Positions 18,401 through 28,971 of a stretch of DNA of 64,000 nucleotides are shown here, piece after piece (the first letter of the stretch is position 1; the number at the start of each line of letters is the position of its first letter). The DNA is taken from assembly GCA_024102815.1 (NCBI GenBank), contig JAGFJJ010000018.1, positions 1 through 64,000 on the forward strand, given 5' to 3'. Position numbers and translations under genes: made by a program. The notes under the pieces were generated by a model. That model saw nothing but the letters and a program-made list of their open reading frames with translations, was not told the DNA's origin and searched no databases. This DNA comes from Phycisphaerae bacterium. Lineage in GTDB: Bacteria > Planctomycetota > Phycisphaerae > UBA1845.

Positions 18401-18599
18401 ACGTGATGTACTGCTCAACCTCGTCCGCCGCGTAGCCAGGTGACTCCGTGATGATCGTGACCGTCGGGGCATTCAACTCCGGAAATACATCAACGGCCAT
18501 CTGCGGAACTTCGTAGGCCGCAAGTCCCAGCGCGAGCACGGCCATGATGATCACGAGAGTGGGGTTCTGCACGGAAAACTGTATTAGTCGCTTCAGCAC
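15432..18599 (-). CDS. czcA: Heavy-metal efflux RND transporter, CzcA/CusA family
   Basis: A 1055-residue inner-membrane RND pump of the heavy-metal efflux class. It has the N-terminal helix (NPTLVIIMAVLALGLAAYEV), two large periplasmic loops, and twelve predicted membrane helices in two halves. The TM4 motif AIGVVVDDGIIFVENILRR carries the proton-relay acidic residues. It couples proton import to export of metal cations through the CzcB/CzcC complex. The start is a GTG at 18599 with AAGGA seven bases upstream, 11 bases after the czcB stop. Whether it prefers Cu/Ag or Zn/Co/Cd cannot be settled by eye. Confidence 0.95.
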   Translation of the reverse strand: MLKRLIQFSVQNPTLVIIMAVLALGLAAYEVPQMAVDVFPELNAPTVTIITESPGYAADEVEQYITFPIESSVNGLPGVRRVRSGSAIGLSIVWVEFNWGVDIYRARYLVSERLSLAEERLPPEVHTEITPVTSITGEIMLISLSSPDGSVGPLELRAYGEFDLRNRLLSVPGVSQVVAIGGELPEYQINVDQDRLRLYGLTIKDVVEAASQSHSTAGGGYLLNVGGLEIPLRQTGRVRGVSDIQSTIIRYAEGVPITIGRVAEVKLAPALKRGTASDAGSPAVVLSIQKAPGTNTLALTQAVDAALDSVEAGLPAGVSLNRHIFRQSDFINLSLHNVLEVARDAAIIVAIVLGLFLLNVRATIITLTAIPLAVAMALLVLWGWGESINVMTMGGLAVAIGVVVDDGIIFVENILRRLRQRESVSVKAQGERGATIYDACAELLNSVLFATLIIVIVFVPMLFLRGLEGRFFQPLGTTYMLSIGASLLVALTVTPALAKVLLRGKLSDVERESFMTRWAKAMYRPTLRFVVRFRKVTVGAALGLTALSVWLASTFGSSFLPEFNEGTFTVFLMAPPGTSLEESDRLAQGVEQRLSQIEGVRSVVRRTGRAERDEHAEPVSNSEIEVTVAAGYEKSDVRLHIDEILSAVPGITTTIGQPIEHRLSHIMSGTPAAIAINVYGEDLRVLRKIARAIQEAIEPLPGTRDVAANREIMITSLPVQYRHDELARWGLTPVDAAEQVRDAIFGETVAVVNQGVKVYDIVVRLAPEHRERIQQVKDLMLRGRNGALVRLSEVADIGIEKASNLISRENAQRKAVISCNVAEGFNLGDLVAQVQDRVNPIVAEHGYSVSFGGQFEAQQSASRTLYVMGAIVSVIVLLLLNMSFGSTKAALLVMVNLPLALIGGIVAIFVTESDNLVGNTVALFGFAGRYEAPVISIASMVGFITLFGIAVRNGILLVNHYAYLIKEEGKPIAEAIMQGSQERLVPILMTALTAVLGLVPIAWAAGEPGSEILAPMAVVVLGGLVSSTLLNLVVVPAGYALVFRAPELESTGSSR

Positions 18600-18610
18600 G
18601 ATCGTTATCC

Positions 18611-20017
18611 TTAGTGGTCGTCACTTTCGTGAAACGTGCCGTCGGCGTGAAAATGTCCGCCTTCCTGCATTTCGCCAGAGCTCGAGCTTGCAAGCATCAG
18701 CGGATACACGCCGCCCAGTACGACTTCATCACCCAGCATCACGCCGCTGCGAACTTCCACCCAGCGCTGGTCGCTGTCGCCGAGATCGGCCACGGTTCGG
18801 ATGACTTTGCCGGAATCACTTCGGTCGCGCAGAAAGAAGACCCTTTCAAGTCCGTCGCGCACGACCGCCGCCTCCGGGATTGCCAGAACCTGACCCTCTT
18901 TGCCGTTCGTGAAGACTTCAAGGTATGCGGTCACTCCGGGCTTGGCCCAGCGGGGCAGCTTCTCCGGCACGACAAAGATCGGGATGGTCCGCTGTTCTGA
19001 ATCGGCTTGAAAGCCGATCTCGATGGTTCCATCGATCGTGCTCTGAAGGTCAATGCTTCCGCCCGGGGGGGGAACGATTCGAGCGGATTGCCCCTTCGAG
19101 AACAGCGTGATGTCCGTCTGGAGCGCGTCACCATGAAATCGAAGCGCGGTCGGGTCGATCGTGTCCAGCACGAGATCACCCGTTTCCGCCCACCCCTGGT
19201 TTGTCACGGCCAGACGGTCGACGATTCCCGGCGCCTCGGCGCGGATTGTCAGACGGTCGATCGACCGCCAGGGCGGCTCACCGGGCTTGAGGTGGCCGTG
19301 CTCATTGACGTGGGGATCCAGCAAATCCTTCGCCAAGCCCGCAAGAGAGGCGGCCGTGCTCAGCATGACGTCGTAGTGAGCGTGAGCCGCGTCGAATTCC
19401 GTGCGGGCGGCCTCCAATTCTGCGCGGACCCTGGGCAGCCGGTTCCGCTTGTCCGCCAACGCTGACTCCAGCTCGACCTGGCGAACCTGGGCCTCCGCCA
19501 GATTGCCCAGCCGTCGCTCATCGAACTCGACAGCCTTCTCGATTTCCGCGAGCCTGGCTTCGGCAACGGCCAGTTCCGCGTGGCTCCGCCGCATCGCGTT
19601 TCGAGCCGAAACGAGGTCGCTTTGGAGCTTCTTCCATTCCGGGGAATCCAGCCTGAACAGGACTTGTCCCTTCTCCACGTGTTCATACTGTCGGACATGG
19701 AGATCGATCCGCCCTGGCAGCATGATGTGGTATTCATGCCGCGCCTCCGGCCGCAATTCGAATTGCCCGGGCAGGCGCACCGTGCTGCGCACCGGGCGCC
19801 GTTCCACCGTTACGAACGTAATGCCCAGGTTCTGGCGTACAGTAGCCGGAATATCGATTCGATTGTCCGTGCTCCCCGGCGTATGGTCACCGTGCTGCTC
19901 ATCTCCGGATTCCCGGTGCGTATCGGACTTTCCGCAACCGGCCAAAGGCGCGAATGCCGTCGCAGCCAGCAACGCGAGCCAAGCCCAATTGCCTCTGCGG
20001 TGCTTCCACCAATTCAT
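18611..20017 (-). CDS. czcB: RND efflux membrane-fusion protein, CzcB type
   Basis: A 468-residue periplasmic adaptor with a lipoprotein signal (hydrophobic run then LAGCGKSD), an acidic His-rich linker (THRESGDEQHGDHTPG), a barrel-sandwich hybrid domain, a coiled-coil hairpin (about 130-230), a second half barrel and a C-terminal end that is again His-rich (GGHFHADGTFHESDDH). It bridges CzcA to CzcC. The start at 20017 shares one base with the czcC stop (TGATG), and GAGGAG precedes it. The His-rich N- and C-termini look like metal-binding extensions to the usual fold. Confidence 0.92.
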   Translation of the reverse strand: MNWWKHRRGNWAWLALLAATAFAPLAGCGKSDTHRESGDEQHGDHTPGSTDNRIDIPATVRQNLGITFVTVERRPVRSTVRLPGQFELRPEARHEYHIMLPGRIDLHVRQYEHVEKGQVLFRLDSPEWKKLQSDLVSARNAMRRSHAELAVAEARLAEIEKAVEFDERRLGNLAEAQVRQVELESALADKRNRLPRVRAELEAARTEFDAAHAHYDVMLSTAASLAGLAKDLLDPHVNEHGHLKPGEPPWRSIDRLTIRAEAPGIVDRLAVTNQGWAETGDLVLDTIDPTALRFHGDALQTDITLFSKGQSARIVPPPGGSIDLQSTIDGTIEIGFQADSEQRTIPIFVVPEKLPRWAKPGVTAYLEVFTNGKEGQVLAIPEAAVVRDGLERVFFLRDRSDSGKVIRTVADLGDSDQRWVEVRSGVMLGDEVVLGGVYPLMLASSSSGEMQEGGHFHADGTFHESDDH

Positions 20018-21504
20018 CACTTGTTCTCCTCTCCCTCCGCTTGCGGGAGCGTGAACCACTGCGGCCTGAGCATTTGGTTGAGTTCATTCCTGGCAAGTTC
20101 CTCTGCCAACCTCGCTTGGAGCAACTCCAGCTTGGTTTCGAGCGATCCGATCAATGCGTCCCGGAGTAACAGGACGTCGACTTCTCCCAGATCGAGCAAT
20201 GTGCGCCCGTCCTCAATCTGCCTTTCAACGAGAGGTGCTACGTTCTCGAGAAGCGACGCCCGATACCGTGACGCATACTTCAAGCGCATTTCGACCTCCG
20301 CAAGCGAGGCAACAGCCGCCTCGACGACCGCCTCAGCCTGCACCCGCGCGGCTTCGCGGGCTGCAAACGCTTCCGCGACAGCCTGGCGATTCCGGTTCCA
20401 CAATGGAATGGCCAGACCAAACCCCAATCCGAATCGTGTGAATCCCTCCTCCAGCGAATAGCTCGGCCCGATGTCCAGATCCGGATACTGTCGTCGAATC
20501 TCCAGCCGAAGTTGTCTTTCCGCCGACTCGTATTCTGCCTCTGCGGAGAGAATTCTTGGATGACGCTTGACGAGTTCATCCGTGCTATTGCCAGCTTCAG
20601 GAGCGGGGCTGTTGAGGGTAAGCGCGGGCTGAAGCACGACGGGTGATTCGGGAGCAAGTCCCATCAGCGCTAGCAACGCCAGTCGATGTTGCTCTTCTTC
20701 TCGCTCGAAGGCGAGGATGTCCGCCTCCCGATGTGCCAGTTCGATTTGGAGCAATCGGCTCTCGGTTGGCTTCATCTCGCCCGCAGCGAGCAGTTGTCCT
20801 GCCATGCGGGCGATCGTTTCAAGTTGCCCGATGTACTCTCGTGCGATGGCCAGCCGCTCTTGCGACGTAGACCACGTGAGCCAGGCGCCGCGAAGCTCCG
20901 TCCGCAGCTCCCACTCTTTCACGAGGATCTGCCGCCACGCCGCGCTGTACTGCGACCATCGAAGGTCCTTCTCGGCCGCGACCCGTCCGGATATCGGGAT
21001 GGTGATGTTCAGGCCGGCGCCCACGATCCAAGGGTCATCAATATAGTTGCCTTCTTTCCTTCGCAGGCCGATGGGCGTCGCCTCGAGCCCGCCGGCGTTC
21101 ACGCCGTCAATGGTCGGACCGCTGAGCTTGTACCCCGCTCGATCTCCTCGGTTGACGAAGCGGAGAACTTCGGCCTCGAACTGAGGATCGGGCCACCACC
21201 CCGCTTCTCTCGCACTCGCGAGGGGAATCCCCGCCACAGCCCGGGCCAGGCGAAGTTGCGGATTGAAATGCAATGCGACGGCCTCGGCCTCGGGAAGCGA
21301 AAGACCGTCACTGCTGTCGAACATTCCTGGCGCCGTCGGATCCGCGAGTGATGCCGCGTAGCTCTGGATCGACTTCAGATCCAGAGGACGCGCCGACCAT
21401 TGACGAGCGTATTCGCGCAGTTCCAGCGGCCGGCGCTGGTACGACCGGCACCCGACGCTGAACACCAATACGATGGCGCCGATAGAGACGCATCTCCATC
21501 CCAT
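20017..21504 (-). CDS. czcC: Outer-membrane efflux protein, TolC/CzcC family lipoprotein
   Basis: A 495-residue TolC-fold protein with a lipoprotein signal (IGAIVLVFSVGC) and the repeated long helix and strand elements of OMF channels (EAVALHFNPQLRLARAVAGI, DELVKRHPRILSAEAEYESA, TRFGLGFGLAIPLWNRNRQA). It forms the outer-membrane duct of the tripartite metal pump. The start at 21504 has an AGGACC ribosome site and puts the lipobox at a usual distance; the longer frame from 21606 would add an extra 34 residues without a ribosome site. The stop overlaps the czcB start by one base. Confidence 0.92.
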   Translation of the reverse strand: MGWRCVSIGAIVLVFSVGCRSYQRRPLELREYARQWSARPLDLKSIQSYAASLADPTAPGMFDSSDGLSLPEAEAVALHFNPQLRLARAVAGIPLASAREAGWWPDPQFEAEVLRFVNRGDRAGYKLSGPTIDGVNAGGLEATPIGLRRKEGNYIDDPWIVGAGLNITIPISGRVAAEKDLRWSQYSAAWRQILVKEWELRTELRGAWLTWSTSQERLAIAREYIGQLETIARMAGQLLAAGEMKPTESRLLQIELAHREADILAFEREEEQHRLALLALMGLAPESPVVLQPALTLNSPAPEAGNSTDELVKRHPRILSAEAEYESAERQLRLEIRRQYPDLDIGPSYSLEEGFTRFGLGFGLAIPLWNRNRQAVAEAFAAREAARVQAEAVVEAAVASLAEVEMRLKYASRYRASLLENVAPLVERQIEDGRTLLDLGEVDVLLLRDALIGSLETKLELLQARLAEELARNELNQMLRPQWFTLPQAEGEENK

Positions 21505-21688
21505 GGCGTGGTCCTCGAGTGGCAGATTCAGGGTCAACCGACAGAAAGCGAGCCGCAAGCTGGAGCCTGCGCGGACGTCCTCGATGAACGCCGGGCTCAG
21601 CGCCATACAAACCGCTGCGGGTAGCTGTTTACCTCTTCAACGCTGCGCGCGACGCAGCACACCAGCGGCGTCGTGAACCAAGGAATGA

Positions 21689-22078
21689 TCAGATCTGGAG
21701 GGGCAGATCGCTCAGATGAACGGGAATCTGCAGGCCTCGCCTGGTGCCGTCAGGATACCATCCGGCCGGCGGCGCAAAGCGATAATGGTCGGTATATTCC
21801 ACGAGCACGTGGGGCAACGGAGAAGGCGATGCGCCGCTGCTCGACGTGTTCCAGTGGACGACGGCGACGCGGCAGGGGTCCGATTCGCAACCGGACTCGT
21901 GCCCGCACCCGCTCTTGACCGGAGAAATTGGATGATCGTGGTGCGAATGATGGTTCTCGGAATCCCCACAATCGCCCTCCAACGCGCAGGGATGTCCCAA
22001 CACGTGTGCCACGCACAAGACGGGCATGACCCAGAGGGCCCACGCGGTGAGCACAATTGCGGCGCAGTTCCGACCCAT
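21689..22078 (-). CDS. His/Cys-rich exported small protein, first gene of the efflux operon
   Basis: A 129-residue protein with a signal-like hydrophobic N-terminus (MGRNCAAIVLTAWALWVMPV) followed by a Cys- and His-rich stretch (CALEGDCGDSENHHSHHDHP, then CGHESGCESDPC). The last part has a Trp/Tyr-rich beta segment. The residues are the kind that bind Cu or Zn. It is 184 bases upstream of czcC on the same strand, so it may be a periplasmic metal chaperone or sensor for the pump. I do not recognise an established family. The start at 22078 gives the signal peptide; a longer frame from 22114 has no ribosome site. Confidence 0.65.
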   Translation of the reverse strand: MGRNCAAIVLTAWALWVMPVLCVAHVLGHPCALEGDCGDSENHHSHHDHPISPVKSGCGHESGCESDPCRVAVVHWNTSSSGASPSPLPHVLVEYTDHYRFAPPAGWYPDGTRRGLQIPVHLSDLPLQI

Positions 22079-22154
22079 ACCCCCATCATCGACGAAAGGA
22101 CCGATGCCGGTCAACCGCCTCCGCGCAACACCGCGGTAATGATGCGCCGAATAT

Positions 22155-22188
22155 CGGGCCCGCTCGGAGAATCCTCCGAACGGGCCCC
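22155..22188 (-). terminator. Hairpin terminator after katG
   Basis: GGGCCCG (22156-22162) pairs with CGGGCCC (22181-22187), and within it TCGGAG pairs with CTCCGA around a 4-base loop. The nested stem is 13 bp. It lies between the katG stop and the first gene of the metal efflux operon, separating the two transcripts. The T-run is weak. Confidence 0.65.
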
Positions 22189-22225
22189 GAAACTCGGCTT
22201 GGATTCCACGCCTTTTACGTTCAGG

Positions 22226-24643
<2,418 letters not shown>

Positions 24644-24659
24644 TCATGGAAAAAACAAT

Positions 24660-25091
24660 TCACCGGCTCTTCGCTGACTTGTTCAGACACGCCGGACAGA
24701 TACCCCAGAAGATCACCTCCGCCTCATCAATCTCGAAACCTGAGTCCTCGGCCGCCGTCAGGCACGGCGTCTCGCCCACAGCACAGTCGACGTCGACCGT
24801 AGTCCCGCAGTTGCGACAGATCAGGTGGTGGTGATTGTCACCGACTCGGCCCTCGTACAGCGCCGGCGACCGCGCGGGCTGTATCCGCCGAATGAGGCCT
24901 TTTTCCACCAGCATCCCGAGCGTGTCGTACACCGCTTGTCGCGAGATCGCCCCGATGTCACCACGGACATGCTCGGCAATCGCTTCCGCAGTGCTGTGAG
25001 GCCGTGCCGCGACCGCGCGCAGCGTAGCCAGGCGCTGGGCCGTGACCTGAACCCCATGCTTTCGAAGAAGGACCGCTGGCTCTTCTGACAT
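24660..25091 (-). CDS. furA: FUR-family regulator (FurA/PerR-like), upstream of katG
   Basis: A 143-residue Fur-family repressor with an N-terminal winged helix ([35 protein letters not shown]) and a C-terminal metal domain. HHHLICRNC supplies the regulatory His cluster and structural C92-C95; CPAC supplies C132-C135, with the usual spacing for a zinc site. It lies directly before katG on the same strand, the actinobacterial furA-katG layout, which suggests that it is a peroxide or iron sensor repressing katG and itself. The ATG at 25091 has no ribosome site (CACGCCC before it) and lies at the predicted transcription start. Confidence 0.9.
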   Translation of the reverse strand: MSEEPAVLLRKHGVQVTAQRLATLRAVAARPHSTAEAIAEHVRGDIGAISRQAVYDTLGMLVEKGLIRRIQPARSPALYEGRVGDNHHHLICRNCGTTVDVDCAVGETPCLTAAEDSGFEIDEAEVIFWGICPACLNKSAKSR

Positions 25092-25097
25092 GGGCGT

Positions 25098-25126
25098 GTT
25101 ATATGTCGTAATTTGGACTATGTCAA
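25098..25126 (-). promoter_or_regulatory. Sigma-70-type promoter of furA-katG, apparently leaderless
   Basis: On the minus strand TTGACA (25126-25121) and TATAAC (25103-25098) are separated by exactly 17 bases. A transcript would begin about 6-7 bases later, at or next to the furA ATG (25091), leaving almost no 5' leader, which fits the missing ribosome site. GACATA is repeated in the -35 region and just before the -10, and an ATATGT/ACATAT inverted pair spans the promoter, so an auto-regulatory FUR-type site may overlap it. Confidence 0.8.
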
Positions 25127-25363
25127 CATATGGAATGAGTCAACAATTACTGGTCGGACCGGGTCGATTTTCAGTCCAAATGCAAGATTCGCCAGTGCCG
25201 GCTCAGACGAAGACGAAGCCCGGCAGGTCAAGAAGTCCGAGCCCTCTGACCCGGAAACCTGAGCGGCCGACCGAACGCACTTGCTCGCTCCGCGGGCGAC
25301 GGGCATCATCGCAACGGCAAAGCGCTTGAAGGACAAGACCCTCCCCGGCAAGGAGTCCACCGT

Positions 25364-26179
25364 ATGGCGGTTGCAGTGATCGCGGCGATGACCCAGGAGC
25401 TTGCACCGTTTCTGGATGAGCAGGTGGATACGCAGGCTCAGGTGCCTCCGCGCGTCGATGCCACGGTGCATTTCTACCCGCGCGTACACCAGGGCTTTCC
25501 GCTGGTCATTGTGAAGTCCGGTCTCGGCAAGGTGAATGCTGCGATCGCCGCCCAGACAGCCATCGACCGCTTCGCCGTAAAGGCCGTTATCCAGGTCGGT
25601 CTTGCCGGAGCCGTCGACACGAGACTGAAACAGGGCGATATCGTTCTGGGTGAGAGGTACCTGGAACACGACGTCGATCTGACGCAGGTCGGCCTGCGTC
25701 CCGGTACCAGTGTTTTCGACGCTGCGATTCAGGCCGATCGAATCATCATTCCCGAAGCGATGCAGCTCACGGAGTTCCCCTGCGATCCGATGCTCATGCA
25801 ACTTGCGGAGGACGCCTGCCGTACCTTCGATCTGGGTGCTGTCTCGCTGCCGGTGCTGGGTCGCAGACCGGCGATCCACAAGGGCACCATCGTCTCCGGC
25901 GATCAGTTCGTTTCCGACTCGAAGAAAAGCGCATGGCTGCGCTCGACCTTCGGCGCCACGGCCACGGACATGGAAAGTGCCGCAACCGCCCACGTGTGCC
26001 ACGTCAACAGGGTGCCCTTCCTCGCGATACGAGCGATCTCCGACCAGGCGGATCATTCAGCCGCCGTGGATGTTGCCGCTTATCTCCCCATCGCCGCTCA
26101 CAACTACCATGACGTCACCCTTGAAATCGTTCGCGGCTGGAGCGAAAAGCGGGGCGAGACCAGTGACCGCGGCGCATGA
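25364..26179 (+). CDS. mtnN: 5'-methylthioadenosine/S-adenosylhomocysteine nucleosidase family protein
   Basis: A 271-residue PNP/UDP-fold nucleosidase. It has the N-terminal MAVAVIAAMTQEL with the Glu of the purine pocket, KVNAAIAAQTAID, VIQVGLAGAV, then the C-terminal TDMESAAT and ISDQAD motifs holding the ribose-binding Glu and the general acid Asp. These are MTAN hallmarks. It would cleave adenine from MTA and SAH in methyl and polyamine recycling. The protein is about 30 residues longer than E. coli Pfs, with an insert around residues 110-135 (LTQVGLRPGTSVFDAAIQAD), so a different nucleoside could be used. An AAGGAG ribosome site precedes the ATG. It diverges from furA. Confidence 0.82.
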   Translation: MAVAVIAAMTQELAPFLDEQVDTQAQVPPRVDATVHFYPRVHQGFPLVIVKSGLGKVNAAIAAQTAIDRFAVKAVIQVGLAGAVDTRLKQGDIVLGERYLEHDVDLTQVGLRPGTSVFDAAIQADRIIIPEAMQLTEFPCDPMLMQLAEDACRTFDLGAVSLPVLGRRPAIHKGTIVSGDQFVSDSKKSAWLRSTFGATATDMESAATAHVCHVNRVPFLAIRAISDQADHSAAVDVAAYLPIAAHNYHDVTLEIVRGWSEKRGETSDRGA

Positions 26180-26224
26180 GTCATCGCCGGTCGGCGGCGG
26201 TCAGTGAATTACTCTGGCTTGAAT

Positions 26225-26917
26225 TCAGCGACGGCTCGGACGGGCAACGTCGCCGTCGGATTCGTCCCGGCGCTGTGATTGTCGGCTCCACCACAACGCG
26301 GCATACCGCGCCAATTCCGCCGCACTGTCCAAATTCAACTTGGTCCGGATGTGATCCCGGTGGGTTTCAACGGTCTTGGGGCTCACTCCCAGCCGATCGG
26401 CGATGTCCCGAACGCCGAGGCCGGTCCCGATCAACTCGAAGATCTCCATCTCGCGACCGCTGAGGCTCTCGGTTCCGCCCGCCGTCGGGGCGCCGCCCAC
26501 GGCCCGGCCGATGAGGCGCTGGGTCATGGTCGGACTGAGTACAATCTCGCCGCCCAGTACTCTACGAATCGCTTCCAAAAGTTCTTTGCCGGGGCGCGAC
26601 TTGTTGATGTACCCCAATGCGCCCGCCCGAAGCGCTCGCTCCGCGAACAACTCATCGTCGTGAATGGAGACGATGAGCACGCGAATGTCGCTGTGACAGG
26701 CGTGAATACGCTTTACCAGCTCCAGCCCGCTCCCATCCGGCAAGGACATATCCAACAGCGCCACATCCGGATGGAATTCACGGACCGCGCTGAGCGCATC
26801 GGAAGCGGTACCAACGTCGGCGCATACCTCCAGATCCGAGACATCCTCGATCAACTCCCGGATTCCCCGCCGCATCACCGGGTGATCATCCACGATCAGG
26901 ATCTTCGACATCGCCAT
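26225..26917 (-). CDS. NarL-type response regulator
   Basis: A 230-residue regulator with a receiver domain (D10-D11, phospho-acceptor D56 in VALLDMSLP) and a C-terminal LuxR-type helix-turn-helix (about 155-215, LSGREMEIFELIGTGLGVRD, then SPKTVETHRDHIRTKL). This is the NarL/LuxR output class. The start at 26917 overlaps the upstream kinase stop by 32 bases, so the two are translationally coupled. A start at 26911 is also possible. It is convergent with the MTAN gene. Confidence 0.92.
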   Translation of the reverse strand: MAMSKILIVDDHPVMRRGIRELIEDVSDLEVCADVGTASDALSAVREFHPDVALLDMSLPDGSGLELVKRIHACHSDIRVLIVSIHDDELFAERALRAGALGYINKSRPGKELLEAIRRVLGGEIVLSPTMTQRLIGRAVGGAPTAGGTESLSGREMEIFELIGTGLGVRDIADRLGVSPKTVETHRDHIRTKLNLDSAAELARYAALWWSRQSQRRDESDGDVARPSRR

Positions 26918-28676
26918 TCAGTTCGTCAGCCTCGTCGCCGCGCTCGGCCGGGCGGATGACCAATGCGCCCGGCACGGTGCAGCTCACCACGGTTCCACCG
27001 CCGCGCGCCCGAAGAACGTCCAGTTTCGCACCAATCATCTTGGCCCGGTGTCGCATGATCCGCAATCCACTGCCCGATCGACGCTCCGATTCCGCAATGC
27101 CCACGCCGTCGTCACGGACTTCCGCAACGAGCCCTTCCTCGCACAATTTCAAGCTCACCGCGATCTGATTTGCCCGGCTGTGCTTGGCTGCATTGGTTAC
27201 TGCCTCACTGACCATTCGATAGAAATGAGCTGCCGTCTCAGGAACGGTCATCCCCAGGGGCTCCGGGCATTCAAAAATGCAATCAATTTCATATCGCTCT
27301 GATATGGATTCGACAAGCTCCCGCAACTCGATTTCGAAGCCATCCTGATGCGATGCCGGTGCGCGCAGGCCGCGTACAGCCCCGCGGATTTCCTCGATCG
27401 CCCTCCGAAGAATCGTGCCGATTTCCCCTATATTATCCCCCTTAACCAATTTCCCGACCTTGACCTTTTCGCTCAGGCGGTCGAGCAGCAAGGCCGCCCC
27501 CGCCAGATCCTGTCCGATCGAGTCGTGGAGATCCGCGCCAATTCGGCGCTGTTCGTTCAGCAGGGCGCCGGCAATGTCCCGGGCAAAGCGCTCTCGTTCC
27601 ACGACGCGTCCCAGGAGCATGCCGAGGCTCTCCATGGTCTCCAGCAGGCGGTCGCTTGGTTCAATAGACTTGTCGGAGAAGAATTCGAGGACGCCTACCA
27701 CCTCGGCCTGCGATCGGATAGGAAAGGCCGCTGCCGTGCGGAGGCCCAGATTCCGTCCGATCCGTGCTCTGGCTTCGGTGAGATCCTTCGCGATATCCGT
27801 TGTCCACTGCGGCTTCCCCGTGGTGAGGACCCGGCCGGGCAACCCCTCTCCCCGCGCTATGTTTGCCCGACTTGTCGCCGTCCGAAAGGCCGTGAATGCT
27901 CCGTGCGCGGCCTCGTGGTACATCTCGACGGGAACCAGCCTGTCGCTGGCGGCGAGCTGAAAGGCATGCCCGAAAAGCCACCCATTGTGCTCGCAGATTT
28001 GCCGGAGAACTACCTGCAGGGCCTCATCCAGCGTGTCGGCGTTGTTGGCCGCGACCGCGACCTCGTTGAGCAGGCGCAGCATGTCGGTGCGTTCGGCCAC
28101 GCGCTCTTCCAGCGAGCGCCTCATGTTCGACATGTCCAATTCGGCCTGCTTGCGTGCCGTGATGTCAGCGAAGATTGCCGCAACCCTGCGATCTTCCGGC
28201 CGGCCCACGCGGAAGGCATACACGTCGAACCAGCGGCCCAAGCCTTCTCCGCGATTCTCGAAGCGGATCGGCTCGCCCGACGCGGCAACCCGTCCGTAGA
28301 TCTCGAACCAGTACGACTCAATGTCGGGGACCAGTTCGCGGATGGTCGCTCCTTGGGCGTCGGCCAGTCCGGTGTGCCTTTCAAAGGCCGGATTGACTTC
28401 AACGTATCGTAGGTCCACGGGTCGACCCGCGTCGTCATAGAGCATGTCGAAGACACAGAATCCCTCGTCGATCGATTCAAACAGCGTGCGGTAGCGCGCT
28501 TCGCTCTGCAGAAGCGCCTTTTCGGCCTGCTCCAGACGAAGGGGCGTTACCTCGTGTTTGCCAACGATGGCGTCAACCTCGGACTTTTCGCCTTTCCCGA
28601 TATCGTTGTGCTGCTCCTTCGGCGTCCCGCCCTGCGCTTTCATCTTCGATGTAACATTCTTGTTTCGTGGGGCCAT
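26886..28676 (-). CDS. NarX-type sensor histidine kinase: PAS, GAF, HisKA_3, HATPase
   Basis: A 596-residue soluble kinase. Order: a charged N-terminus, a PAS domain (about 58-175, ending FADITARKQAEL), a coiled linker (180-200), a GAF domain (about 200-362), a HisKA_3 dimerisation domain with H384 in RIGADLHDSIGQDL, and HATPase_c (N495 in EAVTNAAKHS, RDDGVGI, GSGLRIMRHRA). It phosphorylates the coupled NarL-type regulator. Its GAF domain is similar along its length to the one in the kinase at 5508 (RGEGLPGRV versus RGKGLPGRV, then TAAAFPI in both), so the two systems probably sense the same or a related signal. No membrane segment is seen. The ribosome site is weak. Confidence 0.92.
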   Translation of the reverse strand: MAPRNKNVTSKMKAQGGTPKEQHNDIGKGEKSEVDAIVGKHEVTPLRLEQAEKALLQSEARYRTLFESIDEGFCVFDMLYDDAGRPVDLRYVEVNPAFERHTGLADAQGATIRELVPDIESYWFEIYGRVAASGEPIRFENRGEGLGRWFDVYAFRVGRPEDRRVAAIFADITARKQAELDMSNMRRSLEERVAERTDMLRLLNEVAVAANNADTLDEALQVVLRQICEHNGWLFGHAFQLAASDRLVPVEMYHEAAHGAFTAFRTATSRANIARGEGLPGRVLTTGKPQWTTDIAKDLTEARARIGRNLGLRTAAAFPIRSQAEVVGVLEFFSDKSIEPSDRLLETMESLGMLLGRVVERERFARDIAGALLNEQRRIGADLHDSIGQDLAGAALLLDRLSEKVKVGKLVKGDNIGEIGTILRRAIEEIRGAVRGLRAPASHQDGFEIELRELVESISERYEIDCIFECPEPLGMTVPETAAHFYRMVSEAVTNAAKHSRANQIAVSLKLCEEGLVAEVRDDGVGIAESERRSGSGLRIMRHRAKMIGAKLDVLRARGGGTVVSCTVPGALVIRPAERGDEADELNGDVEDPDRG

Positions 28677-28971
28677 AAGGGTGACTCACTGTTGGACATA
28701 CAAACGGGCTGACGGGCCCCAACGGGATAACGCTGCGCGCTCCGAAACAGCATATCCTCTCCGCCGGGTTCATCCAGTGCGGAAGCGGCATCAGGAAATC
28801 CCCCATGTCGGTATAGGTGCGAAGAATCACCGATTCAGTACGCATCCTGATATTGGACAAACCCATTTCCGCGATCATGGAGCGAAGTCGTTTAACGTCG
28901 GCGAGTGTGGTTGGCGCGTGACCAGGAGATTCGTTGATGCTGCGACGCGAATCATCAAGGAGGGAGCACCA

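Noticed and set aside
25118-26056. A 312-codon minus-strand open frame across the MTAN gene
   Set aside because: It is antisense to a gene with all MTAN motifs and shows no family features.
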